This document shows positions 43,531-54,025 of a DNA stretch of 64,000 nt, piece after piece. This DNA comes from Rhizobium sp. SL86. GTDB taxonomy: Bacteria > Pseudomonadota > Alphaproteobacteria > Rhizobiales > Rhizobiaceae. The DNA is taken from the NCBI RefSeq assembly GCF_026672545.1, contig NZ_JAPPRJ010000001.1, positions 744,001 to 808,000 on the forward strand, read 5' to 3'. The position numbers and the translations under genes are program-made. The notes beneath the pieces were generated by a model, which worked only from the letters and a program-made list of their open reading frames with translations, did not search any database and was not told the DNA's origin. Every line of letters begins with the position of its first letter. Position 1 is the stretch's first letter.

Positions 43531-44949
43531 TTACTGGAAATCAAAGGCGCTGAGGCCCGTCACCATTTCGTCGAGGCCGAGCGGCCGTGTGAGCGGTGGT
43601 TCGGCGCGCGACAGACAGCCCTGCCGTTCGCAAAGCCGGCAGGCGGTTCCCGCCAGAACCCGCGCAGCCGGAAGCTCCGCCGCAGCGGCGTAGACGGTCT
43701 CGGAGGCGGCGTCCCAATCACAGCCGAGGAGGATGGCGGTTCGGCGAATCCGTTCGCCGAATCCGGCCTTCGGCCCGTCCAGCGTGCGTGACAACGTCAG
43801 GAAACACGCACCATCCGGCATCTCCACCCGCTCGGCGAGCAATTGTCCCGGCTGGGCGAAGGCGGCATGAATGCCAAGCTTGGGACAGAGGCCGCCGAAA
43901 CGGGCCTGCGGATAACCCTGCGCCCCGGAACGCCGGATGACATTACCGGCGTGATCAGCCTCCATCAGGAAAAAGGGCGGCGCGGCAGCCCCGCTGCGCC
44001 CGAGCGAGATCAGCCGGTGCGCCGCCTGTTCGAAGGAGACATCGAAGCGGGAGGCCAGAAGGTCGACATCGAAGCGGGCGCGCTGGGCAGCGGCAAAAAA
44101 CGTGCCGTAAGGCATCATCAAGGCGTGGGCGGCATAACGCGCAAGTTCGAACCGGCCGATACGCAATGCCTCGCCGCTGGAGAGCGAGAGCGTGTTGAGT
44201 TCTTCGGCGATCTCCCGGCCCATGGCCAGGAGCGCCGCCTCCTGCGCGATCTCGCGCACCCGGTCCACCAGCGACAGACGCTCGGACAGGAAGAGGCGCA
44301 TGGAATGGCGGTCATAACGGCGCCTGAGCGTGGGCATGGCGTGGATCGGTAGCGTGCGCACCGCGATGCCGTGTTTTGTCCTGAGCCAGGCCTTCAGGGC
44401 GGACGGCAGATCGTCACCGGGCGAAAGCTCGGCATAAAAGGCCTCCGCGGCATCCTCGATGCGGGCGAAAAAGAAGGGTCGCTTTTCCAGCTTCTCACGC
44501 ACCTCATCCATCGGCAGGCGAGCTCCCGAAAGCGACGTCTCGTGCCCCTCGCGGGCCAGAAGATCGGCCAGATCCGACAGGCGTTCGGCCTGCTCCTTAT
44601 AGGCGCGATACAGCTTGATGACGCCGACCGCCGCATTCGGGGCCGCATCCGCCACCTCGATCAGTTCCTGATCGCCCGGAATTTCGCCGGCGAGCAGCGG
44701 ATCGCCAAAGACCTCGCGCAACTGGGCAGCGGCGCCCCCGCCCTCCCCTTGCAGCTGGTCGAGATCGACCTTGTAGACGGAGGCGAGTCGCAGCAGCAGC
44801 TGGACCGTCAGCGGGCGCTGGTTGCGCTCGATGAGGTTCAGATAGGAGGGCGAGATGCCCAGCCCCTCCGCCATCGCCGTCTGGGTCAGGTCGAGGCTCA
44901 GGCGAACCCGCCGCACCCGCGGACCCGCAAAGATCTTTCGCTCTGCCAT
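43531..44949 (-). CDS. ScfR/RamB-like XRE regulator, divergent from aceA
   Basis: 472 residues. N-terminal XRE helix-turn-helix (LSLDLTQTAMAEGLGISPSY), a central IrrE-like zinc-peptidase fold remnant (LVDRVREIAQEAALLAMGRE region) and a C-terminal domain with Cys-rich end CRLCERQGCLSRAEPP, as in RamB/PrpC-regulator (short-chain acyl-CoA-responsive) proteins. Family members control aceA and acetate or propionate genes. It is divergent from isocitrate lyase across a 227-base region with four TTTTACA repeats. Confidence 0.88.
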   Translation of the reverse strand: MAERKIFAGPRVRRVRLSLDLTQTAMAEGLGISPSYLNLIERNQRPLTVQLLLRLASVYKVDLDQLQGEGGGAAAQLREVFGDPLLAGEIPGDQELIEVADAAPNAAVGVIKLYRAYKEQAERLSDLADLLAREGHETSLSGARLPMDEVREKLEKRPFFFARIEDAAEAFYAELSPGDDLPSALKAWLRTKHGIAVRTLPIHAMPTLRRRYDRHSMRLFLSERLSLVDRVREIAQEAALLAMGREIAEELNTLSLSSGEALRIGRFELARYAAHALMMPYGTFFAAAQRARFDVDLLASRFDVSFEQAAHRLISLGRSGAAAPPFFLMEADHAGNVIRRSGAQGYPQARFGGLCPKLGIHAAFAQPGQLLAERVEMPDGACFLTLSRTLDGPKAGFGERIRRTAILLGCDWDAASETVYAAAAELPAARVLAGTACRLCERQGCLSRAEPPLTRPLGLDEMVTGLSAFDFQ

Positions 44950-44957
44950 GTCACACC

Positions 44958-45008
44958 TTTTACATCGCCGTCAGGAATGGGCATTTTTACATCTTTTACA
45001 GTTTTACA
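44958..45008. promoter_or_regulatory. Four TTTTACA repeats in the regulator/aceA region
   Basis: TTTTACA begins at 44958, 44985, 44994 and 45002, all in the same orientation, in an AT-rich stretch close to the regulator start. Candidate operator for the ScfR/RamB-like regulator on its own gene and aceA. Confidence 0.5.
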
Positions 45009-45176
45009 AACTTCACAGTCAAAGACAAGACAACCTAACCTCTTTCATCTCGCTGTTTCTGCTTATTTTCTGGCGGATCGCTGCGGTGCACTGTAAATTC
45101 AGTCTCAGACATTCGGAGAGGAAATCGACAAACACACAGCGTGTCACAATCTCCGACACATTCGGGAGAGAGCATC

Positions 45177-46466
45177 ATGACAGACTTTTACAAACTTGTT
45201 CCCACCGCGCCGCAGGGCCGTTTTGACGGCATCGAGCGCCCGTACTCCGCTGAGGACGTGAAGCGTCTGCGTGGGTCGGTCGAGATCAAGTATTCGCTGG
45301 CGGAGATGGGGGCGAACCGCCTCTGGAAGCTGATCAACGAAGAGGATTTCGTCAACGCACTCGGCGCCCTCTCCGGCAACCAGGCCATGCAGATGGTTCG
45401 CGCCGGCCTGAAGGCGATCTACCTGTCCGGCTGGCAGGTTGCAGCAGACGCCAACACGGCCTCTGCCATGTATCCCGACCAGTCGCTTTACCCGGCCAAT
45501 GCCGCGCCGGAGCTCGCCAAGCGCATCAACAGAACCCTGCAGCGGGCAGACCAGATCGAAACGCAGGAAGGCAAGGGCCTGTCGGTCGAGACCTGGTTCG
45601 CGCCCATCGTTGCCGATGCAGAGGCCGGCTTCGGCGGACCGTTGAATGCCTTCGAGATCATGAAGGCCTTCATCGAAGCCGGCGCTGCAGGCGTTCACTT
45701 CGAGGATCAGCTGGCATCGGAAAAGAAGTGCGGCCATCTGGGCGGCAAGGTTCTGATCCCGACGGCCGCCCATATCCGCAACCTGAACGCCGCCCGACTT
45801 GCCGCCGACGTCATGGGCGTTCCGACACTGCTCGTCGCCCGCACCGATGCGGAGGCCGCCAAGCTGCTCACCTCCGATATCGACGAACGCGACCAGCCTT
45901 TCGTCGATTACGACAAGGGCCGCACGGCGGAAGGTTTCTACCAGGTGAAAAACGGTATCGACCCGTGCATTGCGCGCGCCATCGCCTATGCCCCGCATTG
46001 CGACCTGATCTGGATGGAAACCGGCAAACCGGACCTCGAACAGGCCCGCAAGTTCGCCGAGGCCGTGCACAAGGTGCATCCGGGCAAGAAGCTCGCCTAC
46101 AACTGCTCGCCGTCGTTCAACTGGAAAAAGAACCTGGACGACGCGACGATCGCCAAGTTCCAGCGTGAGCTGGGTGCGATGGGCTACAAATTCCAGTTCA
46201 TCACGCTCGCCGGTTTCCACCAGCTGAACTACGGCATGTTCGAACTTGCCCGCGGTTACAAGGAACGCCAGATGGCGGCCTATTCGGAGCTGCAGGAAGC
46301 GGAATTCGCCGCAGAGATCAACGGCTACACCGCGACCAAACACCAGCGCGAAGTCGGCACCGGTTATTTCGATGCCGTGTCGCTTGCCATCACCGGCGGC
46401 CAGTCATCGACCACGGCGATGAAGGAATCCACCGAGCACGAACAGTTCCGCCCGGCGGCTGAGTAA
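45177..46466 (+). CDS. aceA: Isocitrate lyase
   Basis: 429 residues from the ATG at 45177, after GGGAGAGAG. The catalytic loop [11 protein letters not shown] (active Cys) and metal-site residues ([24 protein letters not shown]) are intact. It cleaves isocitrate to glyoxylate and succinate, so acetate and fatty acids can feed growth. The divergent RamB/ScfR-like gene and the acetate-type symporter elsewhere in the window fit acetate use. Confidence 0.96.
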   Translation: MTDFYKLVPTAPQGRFDGIERPYSAEDVKRLRGSVEIKYSLAEMGANRLWKLINEEDFVNALGALSGNQAMQMVRAGLKAIYLSGWQVAADANTASAMYPDQSLYPANAAPELAKRINRTLQRADQIETQEGKGLSVETWFAPIVADAEAGFGGPLNAFEIMKAFIEAGAAGVHFEDQLASEKKCGHLGGKVLIPTAAHIRNLNAARLAADVMGVPTLLVARTDAEAAKLLTSDIDERDQPFVDYDKGRTAEGFYQVKNGIDPCIARAIAYAPHCDLIWMETGKPDLEQARKFAEAVHKVHPGKKLAYNCSPSFNWKKNLDDATIAKFQRELGAMGYKFQFITLAGFHQLNYGMFELARGYKERQMAAYSELQEAEFAAEINGYTATKHQREVGTGYFDAVSLAITGGQSSTTAMKESTEHEQFRPAAE

Positions 46467-46474
46467 CGAACAAG

Positions 46475-46626
46475 ACCCCTCCCCAGCCCCTCCCCACAAG
46501 GGGGAGGGGTAACCCGCAGAACCGCCTCACCCTATTGTAACCGACAGCTTGCTGGACGGTCCTGAAGGGCAGCCCGGTGCTGCAGGCAAAGCCCCTCCCC
46601 CTTGTGGGGAGGGGTTGGGGAGGGGT
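46475..46626. repeat. Long inverted repeat after aceA
   Basis: Arms 46475-46510 and 46591-46626 are nearly perfect reverse complements (about 35 bases), each built on CCCCTCCCC and the CTCCCC-TTGT-GGGGAG core. Same family as the repeats at 12721 and 25695. It separates aceA from the next small gene. Confidence 0.8.
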
Positions 46627-46673
46627 TTGAACATCCCCTTCAACAACCCCTGCACAACAAGAGGAGAAATGCC

Positions 46674-46910
46674 ATGAACGTCCAAACCCGCGTCAAGGAA
46701 CGCGCCGAAGAACAGTCCACCGCCATGACTGCCGAGCAACAGTCGGCGATCCGCACCCTTGCCAATGAACTGCACCGGCTGAACCATGCCGTGATGCGCG
46801 CCGTCGATGCCGGCGTCTCCGTCGAGCTGGTCCGCTCGGCCCGCCACCATGGCGGTGAAGGCAACTGGGGCGACCTGATGATCCCGGTGATCGTCGCCAA
46901 TCCGCGCTGA
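46674..46910 (+). CDS. Small conserved hypothetical protein after aceA
   Basis: 78 residues from the ATG at 46674 with GAGGAG seven bases upstream. Helical, with ELHRLNHAVMRAVDAGVSVE and a Gly/His patch RHHGGEGNWGD. It follows aceA across the inverted repeat, probably partly cotranscribed. No known domain. Confidence 0.65.
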   Translation: MNVQTRVKERAEEQSTAMTAEQQSAIRTLANELHRLNHAVMRAVDAGVSVELVRSARHHGGEGNWGDLMIPVIVANPR

Positions 46911-46943
46911 GGAGCGGTGCGTGCGTGACGACTGCCCCCAATG

Positions 46944-47816
46944 CTAGATTTGCCGGGTGGTGTGTCCCCTCTGCCCGGCAAAGAGATCTGCGCTGTTTCT
47001 GACCAGCTCGGTCGCCCGATCCACCACGGCGCGGATCTCCCTGCGATGCCGGTCCTCGTTGTTCATCACGATCCACTGGCGATGCCGCAATTCGGCAATC
47101 TCCCCGCCCTCGCGCCGCAACCCTTCCTCCAGATCGCCGACGAAACAGGGGAGCACGGCAATGCCCGCCCCGGCCTTGACGGCGTCTAGAAGAGAGGATG
47201 GCCGGCTGACCACGAGGCCGATCCTCTCTGGCCAGATCCGGTGCGGGAAGCGCAGATAGGCGGAAAGCGCCTCCTCCTCGGCAACGGCAATCACCGGAAG
47301 AGGCACGTCCCGGTCGCCGGCACGATAGGCGGCATAGGCCACCTCCCCCAGCATGGAAGCGGCAAGATTGGGCTCCTGCGGTTCGAAGGCACGAATGCCG
47401 ATATCGCTCTGGCGATGGGCGAGATTGGCCCGGCGTTCCCCGATGACGAGATCCAGCCGGCATCGATCTCCAAGCGATTGCGGCAAAAGGCTCGCGAGAA
47501 GAAAACGCGCCATCCATGTGCCGCAGGCGAGGCGCACAAGCGGCGGCCGCTCCTGCGCGCAGGCCCAGCCGGACATGTTGCGGACGATACCCTCCATCTC
47601 CAGGCAAAAGGCCATCAGCGTTTCGCCATCCGGCGTCAGACGATAACCGGTGCGGCTGCGCAGAAACAGCGGGCGGCCGATCTCCGCCTCCAGATCCAGC
47701 ATCTTCCGGCCAAGTGTGGCGGGGCTGAGCCCGGTCGACTTTCCAGCACCGGACAGGCCGCCATGGCGGGCCACTTCAAGAAACTGCGCGTAGAGATCCC
47801 AGGCGAGGTTTTTCAT
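46944..47816 (-). CDS. LysR-family transcriptional regulator
   Basis: 290 residues, N-terminal winged helix (WDLYAQFLEVARHGGLSGAG, then LSPATLGRKMLDLEAEIGRP) plus effector domain. It converges on the small gene after aceA and is divergent from the 75-residue frame at 47905. Target unknown. Confidence 0.88.
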   Translation of the reverse strand: MKNLAWDLYAQFLEVARHGGLSGAGKSTGLSPATLGRKMLDLEAEIGRPLFLRSRTGYRLTPDGETLMAFCLEMEGIVRNMSGWACAQERPPLVRLACGTWMARFLLASLLPQSLGDRCRLDLVIGERRANLAHRQSDIGIRAFEPQEPNLAASMLGEVAYAAYRAGDRDVPLPVIAVAEEEALSAYLRFPHRIWPERIGLVVSRPSSLLDAVKAGAGIAVLPCFVGDLEEGLRREGGEIAELRHRQWIVMNNEDRHRREIRAVVDRATELVRNSADLFAGQRGHTTRQI

Positions 47817-47904
47817 GGATGAAAAACCTAGTCGATTTCTGTCTGTTCGGAAATGGCGTCCATGCGCCTAATGAAAGGGATCACCTCAACCTCAGGAGTG
47901 ATCC

Positions 47905-48132
47905 ATGCAGGAGATGATTACGGCCATGGTGGCCGCCAGACTGCTGACGCGGGCCATGTCGGAAGACGAATTCTATCGCCGTCACGCGGACCCCATGCCC
48001 CGCCCGCTCGGCCGGGCCTTGTGTTGGGCCGCAGACATGTTGCGCGCCGTCCACGCCAGGTCATCAGGCTTAGCAAAAACGTGCCGTTCGCGGCAGGACG
48101 ATCATGGCAAGGCGCGCCAATCGACTACCTGA
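47905..48132 (+). CDS. Possible 75-residue hypothetical protein
   Basis: Divergent from the LysR gene, with AGGAG six bases before the ATG and normal host codon use in its first 50 codons (MQEMITAMVAARLLTRAMSE). The last 20 codons look less coding-like. It may be a real small protein or a truncated remnant. No domain. Confidence 0.4.
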   Translation: MQEMITAMVAARLLTRAMSEDEFYRRHADPMPRPLGRALCWAADMLRAVHARSSGLAKTCRSRQDDHGKARQSTT

Positions 48133-48167
48133 CAGCAGGATCGCGGACGAAAACCGCCGGTGCCTTT

Positions 48168-48296
48168 TCAGAGAAGGAGAAGGCCCGGAAGCGCGAGGAA
48201 GGCGGCCGTGGCACAGAGTGTCAGCACCAGGAGGCGCTGCTTGCGGTCGGCTTTGGCTTGAGCAATGGCAATGGCACGGGCACGAGGCTTCTGCAT
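48168..48296 (-). CDS. 42-residue single-helix membrane peptide
   Basis: A basic N-terminus (MQKPRARAIAIAQAKADRKQ) is followed by one hydrophobic helix (about residues 22-42) that ends the protein. GAGGA lies six bases before the ATG, and a GGAAC-N16-TGTT element at 48333-48357 lies 36 bases upstream. The two signals together make a real, stress-induced gene likely although the frame is very short. It runs antisense to the region after the 75-residue frame. Function unknown. Confidence 0.55.
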   Translation of the reverse strand: MQKPRARAIAIAQAKADRKQRLLVLTLCATAAFLALPGLLLL

Positions 48297-48332
48297 GGAC
48301 GTTCCTCAACAATCGTTGTCCCTGAAAACATG

Positions 48333-48357
48333 AACAACAGGGATGCGCGACGGTTCC
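48333..48357 (-). promoter_or_regulatory. EcfG-type promoter for the 42-residue peptide
   Basis: Minus strand GGAAC (48357-48353), 16 bases, TGTT (48336-48333). Confidence 0.6.
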
Positions 48358-48475
48358 AGAGCCAGTTGCTGTCGCCGGAAACAGCGCGTTTCTCCAGAGT
48401 GCGCGCGGGCCGTTAAGAAGTGCTGAATGCCGCGAAAGGTCTTTTTCTGCGAATGCGCAGACGCTCGACATAGTA

Positions 48476-48507
48476 AAGGCCTCCCTAAAACTTGGTCGGG
48501 AGGCCTT
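48476..48507 (-). terminator. Terminator after the chemoreceptor gene
   Basis: AAGGCCTCCC (48476-48485) pairs with GGGAGGCCTT (48498-48507), loop of 12, with TTTACTA after it on the minus strand. Confidence 0.7.
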
Positions 48508-48530
48508 CATCTTGACTTCGGCAGATCGGA

Positions 48531-51053
48531 TCAGGCGGCAACGCCGTAGGCTGCGGAACGCTGATCGATGCGGAACTGGTTCAACAGCGCGACAAGCTCG
48601 TCTGCCTCGTCTGCCAGCTGACGGCTGGCAGCGCTGGTTTCCTCGACCATGGCTGCGTTCTGCTGGGTCAGCTGGTCCATCTGGCTGACGGCGCCGTTGA
48701 CTTCCTGCAGCGCGGACGACTGGTCGCGCGAGGAGCTGGCAATGCTTTCCACCTGCGAGGAGATCCGCAGAACCTGCTCGCCGATCGTTGCCAGCGCATC
48801 GCCCGTCTGCTGGACAAGGCGGGAACCACCGGCGACTTCTTCGGTCGAGGCGCTGATGAGCTGCTTGATCTCCTTGGCGGCACTGGCCGACCGTTGGGCG
48901 AGGTCACGCACCTCCTGCGCAACGACGGCAAAACCCTTGCCGGCATCGCCAGCGCGGGCGGCTTCCACACCGGCGTTCAGGGCCAGCAGGTTCGTCTGGA
49001 AGGCGATCGCATCGATCACTTCGGTGATCTGGCCGATCTTCTGCGAGGCAGCCTCGATCCGGTTCATCGCGGCAACAGCATCCCTGACGATCGAGATCGA
49101 GCCATCGGTCTGCTCACGGGTTTCCGCAACGATGGCATTCGCCTCCCGTGCCCGCTCGGCGGCGGAACGGACATTGGCGGTTACTTCGTTGACGGCGGCC
49201 GCAGTCTCTTCGAGCGAAGCCGCCTGGGTTTCCGTGCGGCGCGACAGATCATCGGTGGAGGCCGACATCTGCCGGACATTGCCCTGGATGGCGACGACAT
49301 TGACCTGGATCTGGCCGATCGTATCCTGCAGGCGGTTCAGCGAACGGTTGAAGTCCGCACGCAGCTGCTCGAGACGTCCGACAAAGGGCGTATCGATCGT
49401 GGCGGAGACATCGCCTTCCGCCAGACGCTCCAGGCCGGCGGCGAGAGCGGTCACGGCAAACTGGATCTGCCGGTCAATCTCCTGCTTTTCCTGCTCGTTC
49501 TTCAGGCGCTCGGCTTCGGCCGCCGCACGCTCCTGCTCGCTTTCCGCTTCGATCCGCACCTTGGCCTCCGCATTCTCCTTGAAGATGCCGAGTGCGCGGG
49601 CCATGTCGCCCAATTCGTCGCGACGTGTTTCCCCTTCGATACGGGTGTCGAGTTCACCGGCGGCCAGGCGCCGCATGGTGGCAGCGATCTGCAGGATCGG
49701 ACCCTTGAAGGTCATGATCAAGCCGATGCCGGCAAAGACGGCAACCAGGAATCCGATGGCCATGGCGGTGATGGAGATCTGGTTTGCCTTTTCACGCTCA
49801 ACGCCGGCGGCATCACGCTGATGCGCTGCAAAGGTCGTCAGGTTCGTCCAGATCCGGTCGATTTCCTGGGCTGCGGCATTAAAGGCGTTCAGGCGCTTGC
49901 GGGACAGGTCGAGCAGCGCCACGGTGTTTTCATCGACCGTGGTGATCAGCGGCACGATGGCGTCGGCACGCTTGCGCGCCTCGGCCGGCACCGTTTTGTC
50001 GGACTGCATCGAACCGGCTGCGATATCGACCGACATCAGAGCGCCCTGCAGATCATTGAGAAGGCCGTCGTTCGGCGTTGCCGTGTACCGGACCGTCTTC
50101 AGTTCCAGCGCCTTGACCGCATCCATCAGGATACGGGCCGCGTTGATGAACTGGGTGGCGTCAGCGATGGGCTGGTCCAGCTTGCCAAAGGCCTCGGTCG
50201 CTTCACGCGCCTTGGTGGCGGCAATGCCCTGGAGGCGAATGGAAACCGGGCGCATCAGATTGACGACACGTTCCGTCGAACCGATGGTGGCATCGTTGAC
50301 CACGCCGATATCCAGCTGCTGCTTCATCTGTGCCAGGTTTTCCTTCAACTGGTCACCGAGCAGACGCTGATCGGTCGGAAGCGCTTCGGAAATGCTCTTC
50401 ACAGCGCTGCTCAGCGCAGCGAACTGGCCGGACAACACATCCATGCGCTCCTGCGGAGCGGTCTTGGCATTAAATTCCGTCACCACCTTGGCGATGGTGG
50501 AGGAACCTCTGGTCAGCTTCTCGGCGTCCCGCAGCAGGTTCTTGGCCCGGCCCTCATCGGCGGCAAGGTCATCACGGCTGACGGTCGCATACCCCATGAT
50601 CTCCGCCTGGAGCTTGACCATGGCGCCAATCGCAGTGTCGATTTCCTGGCGGGTGGTGACTTCTTCCTGATAACGCGACCAGAGCTGGTCGATCTGACCG
50701 GAAATCGCGGTCGTGCCGGTGATGGCGGCGTTGATTTCCGTCTCTCCTTCACCGCTGTTTGCGCCGGCGCGAACATTCTGCAGGAGCGCACTCTGCGTCC
50801 TGACCTGAGTCGTCAACGCCGCCCGCGTGGTCTCGTTGGTATTCTTGAGGAACTCCGTCATCCCCGCATAAACGGACTTGAAGCCGCTTAGAGATTGCAG
50901 CACAGCGTTGGACATATCCATTCGCGTCTGCAAAAGATTGGAGGCGTACATTCCGGAAAAACCAACGGCAGATATACTGGCCAGGAACGGAACAATGAAC
51001 GCGATGACCTTGGTCTGTATCTTAAATCGTGCCAGCAGACGATCAATGACCAT
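48531..51053 (-). CDS. Methyl-accepting chemotaxis protein
   Basis: 840 residues from the ATG at 51053 with AGGAG six bases upstream. First helix about 20-42 ([20 protein letters not shown]), a long helical periplasmic sensor, second helix about 428-450 ([20 protein letters not shown]), HAMP, coiled coil rich in Glu/Ala, second HAMP-like segment and the signalling tip [20 protein letters not shown] near residue 697. It ends without a CheR-binding pentapeptide. It detects an external signal and controls CheA; ligand unknown. Confidence 0.93.
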   Translation of the reverse strand: MVIDRLLARFKIQTKVIAFIVPFLASISAVGFSGMYASNLLQTRMDMSNAVLQSLSGFKSVYAGMTEFLKNTNETTRAALTTQVRTQSALLQNVRAGANSGEGETEINAAITGTTAISGQIDQLWSRYQEEVTTRQEIDTAIGAMVKLQAEIMGYATVSRDDLAADEGRAKNLLRDAEKLTRGSSTIAKVVTEFNAKTAPQERMDVLSGQFAALSSAVKSISEALPTDQRLLGDQLKENLAQMKQQLDIGVVNDATIGSTERVVNLMRPVSIRLQGIAATKAREATEAFGKLDQPIADATQFINAARILMDAVKALELKTVRYTATPNDGLLNDLQGALMSVDIAAGSMQSDKTVPAEARKRADAIVPLITTVDENTVALLDLSRKRLNAFNAAAQEIDRIWTNLTTFAAHQRDAAGVEREKANQISITAMAIGFLVAVFAGIGLIMTFKGPILQIAATMRRLAAGELDTRIEGETRRDELGDMARALGIFKENAEAKVRIEAESEQERAAAEAERLKNEQEKQEIDRQIQFAVTALAAGLERLAEGDVSATIDTPFVGRLEQLRADFNRSLNRLQDTIGQIQVNVVAIQGNVRQMSASTDDLSRRTETQAASLEETAAAVNEVTANVRSAAERAREANAIVAETREQTDGSISIVRDAVAAMNRIEAASQKIGQITEVIDAIAFQTNLLALNAGVEAARAGDAGKGFAVVAQEVRDLAQRSASAAKEIKQLISASTEEVAGGSRLVQQTGDALATIGEQVLRISSQVESIASSSRDQSSALQEVNGAVSQMDQLTQQNAAMVEETSAASRQLADEADELVALLNQFRIDQRSAAYGVAA

Positions 51054-51265
51054 CTTTGTCTCCTGAAAATTCTTTATCGACAGACTATCAAATTTAGCCC
51101 ATCGGAATTGGGGATGACTTGTTGTGCCATGCACACATGAATCAATACTAAACGTGAGCAGACGCAATTTATCTGAACAATTGCGCACATACTGATCTGT
51201 TCAAAAGAGGGTCAGATCCGCGCGCGTCACGCTGATCGATTGTGCCGGAACAAGACGGCCTGGTC

Positions 51266-52447
51266 TCAGACCGATTCCCCACAGACGTGGCCGCAGGCCC
51301 AGGCCCACTGGAAATTATAGCCGCCCAGCCAGCCGGTCACATCCAGACATTCGCCGATAAAATAGAGACCGGGCACGGTCTTGGCCTGCATGGTGCGGGA
51401 ATCGATCGCACCGACATCGATGCCGCCAAGTGTCACCTCGGCGGTGCGGTATCCTTCGGAGCCTGCCGGTTTCACCACCCACTGCTGCACTGCAGCAGAA
51501 AGAGAGACGAGAACCTTGTCGCTCTGGTCCGCCATGTGACCGGGCAGCCCCTTCTCCTCGGCGAAGAATTGCGCCAGTCGTCGCGGCAGGCTTTCGCCGA
51601 GCGCCGTCTGCACCGCCTGGCGGCCATTTTCCTTTCGGGCCTGCTTCAGGCGAGCGAGAATGTCGACGCCCGGTTCGAGCACAAGCGTGATCGCATCGCC
51701 TTCCCGCCAGAAGGACGAGATCTGCAGGATGGCGGGGCCGCTGAGGCCGCGATGGGTAAACAGCAGCGCCTCGCGAAAAGCCGTCTTGCCATGGCGAACC
51801 TCGGCCTCGACCGAAATGCCGGAAAGCGGCGCAAGTTTTTCCAGCAGGACGGGCTCCAGCGTCAGCGGCACCAGTGCCGGCCGCGTCTCGGTGACCGGGA
51901 GATCGAACTGCTCGGCGATACGATAAGCAAGACCCGTCGCGCCCATCTTCGGGATCGACTTGCCGCCGGTTGCCACGACCAGATGATCGGCCTCCACCGG
52001 GCCGCTGTCGAGATGGATGCGAAAGCCACTCTCCGTCTTGTCCACGGCGCCGATCGACTGCTGCAGCCACAGACTGACACCGGCCGCCTGCATTTCCGAC
52101 AGCAGCATGCGGATGATGTCCTTGGCGCTGTCATCACAGAACAGCTGGCCAAGCGTCTTCTCGTGCCAGGGAATACGGTGTTTTTCGACGAGGTTGAGAA
52201 AATCCCGCGGCGTGTAACGGGCAAGCGCCGACTTGGCGAAGTGGCGATTGCCAGAGATGTAATTGGCGGGGCCGGCATGGATGTTGGTGAAGTTGCAGCG
52301 TCCGCCGCCCGAGATGCGGATCTTTTCGCCGGGGGCCTTGGCGTGGTCGAGCACAAGCACGCTGCGACCGCGCTGGCCGGCGCGCATCGCACACATCATG
52401 CCGGCGGCTCCCGCGCCCAGCACCACCACGTCAAACCTGCGTGTCAC
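51266..52447 (-). CDS. HI0933-family FAD-dependent oxidoreductase
   Basis: 393 residues of the BaiN/HI0933 flavoprotein family. FAD motif FDVVVLGAGAAGMMCAMRAG, GGGRCNFTN near residue 50 and C-terminal LYFIGECLDVTGWLGGYNFQ are the family marks. Start taken as GTG at 52447 because the FAD motif begins right after it; the ribosome site is weak and the frame stays open to 52531. Divergent from the glutamine-synthetase-like gene. Reaction unknown. Confidence 0.85.
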   Translation of the reverse strand: MTRRFDVVVLGAGAAGMMCAMRAGQRGRSVLVLDHAKAPGEKIRISGGGRCNFTNIHAGPANYISGNRHFAKSALARYTPRDFLNLVEKHRIPWHEKTLGQLFCDDSAKDIIRMLLSEMQAAGVSLWLQQSIGAVDKTESGFRIHLDSGPVEADHLVVATGGKSIPKMGATGLAYRIAEQFDLPVTETRPALVPLTLEPVLLEKLAPLSGISVEAEVRHGKTAFREALLFTHRGLSGPAILQISSFWREGDAITLVLEPGVDILARLKQARKENGRQAVQTALGESLPRRLAQFFAEEKGLPGHMADQSDKVLVSLSAAVQQWVVKPAGSEGYRTAEVTLGGIDVGAIDSRTMQAKTVPGLYFIGECLDVTGWLGGYNFQWAWACGHVCGESV

Positions 52448-52575
52448 GATCCGTCCATTCCATCCTGCCTGCCCTCTTCCTGTTTTCGATCGGCGTGACA
52501 AAGTCAATGTGCCCGGCTGGCCAATCGCCATGTTCCGACTATGATGTCGGTAACGTCAACAACACCCGGTGCCTC

Positions 52576-54015
52576 ATGCCGCCCAAGAAAAAGTCGACCG
52601 CCCGTGCCTCTGCAAACGCGCCCAAGCCGGCTGCGGCACAGCCATCCCTGACATCGCTTCGCGGTGTGGCGAACTGGCGAGAAGCGGCCTCCTGGCTCAA
52701 GGCCCGCGGCATCGAGGATGTCGAATGCATCACGCCGGACCTTGCCGGGGTTCCGCGCGGCAAGATGATGCCGACATCGAAATTCACATCCAATACCTCG
52801 CTGGCGCTGCCGTCCGCCCTCTACCGCCACACGATTTCCGGCGACTATCCGGACGAAACGGCGAACTTCCGCTACGAACCGCGCGACAGCGACCTGAAGC
52901 TGGTGCCCGACCTTTCCACTCTCTCCGTGGTTCCGTGGGAAAGCGACCCGACCGCGCAGGTGATCTGCGACGTGGTGGGCACGACCGGGGAACAGGTGCC
53001 CTATACACCGCGCAACGTGCTGAAGAACGTCCTGCGGCTTTACGACGAACAGGGCTGGAAGCCGGTCGTGGCGCCGGAAATCGAGTTTTATCTCGTCGCG
53101 ATCAACGAAGACCCGGATTATCCCCTGCACCCGCCGAAGGGCCGGTCCGGCCGTTCGATCGTCGGCGGCCAGGGGTATTCGATCGCCGGCATCAACGAGT
53201 TCGACGAGCTGATCGACGACATCTACCATTTCTCCGAAAAGCAGGGGCTGGAGATCGACACGCTGATCCACGAGGAAGGCCCGGCGCAGCTGGAGATCAA
53301 CCTGCGGCACGGCAATCCGATCCAGCTTGCCGACCAGGTGTTCCTCTTCAAGCGCACGATCCGCGAAGCGGCGCTGAAGCACGGCATCTATGCCACCTTC
53401 ATGGCCAAACCGATGCAGGGCCAGCCGGGGTCCGCCATGCACATCCACCAGTCGGTGGTGGATGCCAAGACCGGCAAGAACATCTTTTCCAATCCGGACG
53501 GTTCGCCGTCGCGGGCCTTTTTCCACTTCATCGGCGGCATGCAGAAATACGTTCCGAGTTCGCTCGTCATGCTGGCGCCCTACGTCAATTCCTACCGCCG
53601 CCTGACGCCGGACATGGCCTGCCCGGTCAACAATGCCTGGGGTTACGACAACCGCACCACGGCATTTCGCGTGCCGATCTCGGATGCGGCGGCGCGACGT
53701 GTCGAAAACCGCCTGCCGAGTTCGGATGCGAACCCCTATCTGGCGCTGGCGGCCTCGCTGGCCTGCGGCTGGCTTGGCATCATGAAGGAAATCGAACCGA
53801 CCGAACCGACCTATGACACGGCCAATGAAGGATCCATCGATCTTCCCCGCGGGCTTCTGGAGGCAGTCGCGCTTCTGGAAGGCGAACCGGCCTTCGAGGA
53901 AGTCTTCGGCAAGGAGTTCATCGGCCTTTATGCCGGCGTGAAGCGTGGCGAATTCGAAACCTTCATGCAGGTGATCAGTCCCTGGGAGCGTGAATTCCTG
54001 CTCCTTAACGTGTAA
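52576..54015 (+). CDS. Glutamine-synthetase-family enzyme (gamma-glutamylpolyamine synthetase-like)
   Basis: 479 residues from the ATG at 52576. A Lys/Ala-rich N-terminus is followed by the glutamine synthetase fold: APEIEFYLVAINEDP (metal Glu), QLEINLRHGNP, SAMHIHQSVVD and NRLPSSDANPYLALAA. It lacks the adenylylation loop of GlnA-I and resembles PuuA-type enzymes that glutamylate putrescine or other amines. An oxidase of the matching PuuB type starts 10 bases downstream, supporting a gamma-glutamyl-amine pathway. Confidence 0.85.
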   Translation: MPPKKKSTARASANAPKPAAAQPSLTSLRGVANWREAASWLKARGIEDVECITPDLAGVPRGKMMPTSKFTSNTSLALPSALYRHTISGDYPDETANFRYEPRDSDLKLVPDLSTLSVVPWESDPTAQVICDVVGTTGEQVPYTPRNVLKNVLRLYDEQGWKPVVAPEIEFYLVAINEDPDYPLHPPKGRSGRSIVGGQGYSIAGINEFDELIDDIYHFSEKQGLEIDTLIHEEGPAQLEINLRHGNPIQLADQVFLFKRTIREAALKHGIYATFMAKPMQGQPGSAMHIHQSVVDAKTGKNIFSNPDGSPSRAFFHFIGGMQKYVPSSLVMLAPYVNSYRRLTPDMACPVNNAWGYDNRTTAFRVPISDAAARRVENRLPSSDANPYLALAASLACGWLGIMKEIEPTEPTYDTANEGSIDLPRGLLEAVALLEGEPAFEEVFGKEFIGLYAGVKRGEFETFMQVISPWEREFLLLNV

Positions 54016-54025
54016 GGTGGCCGCC

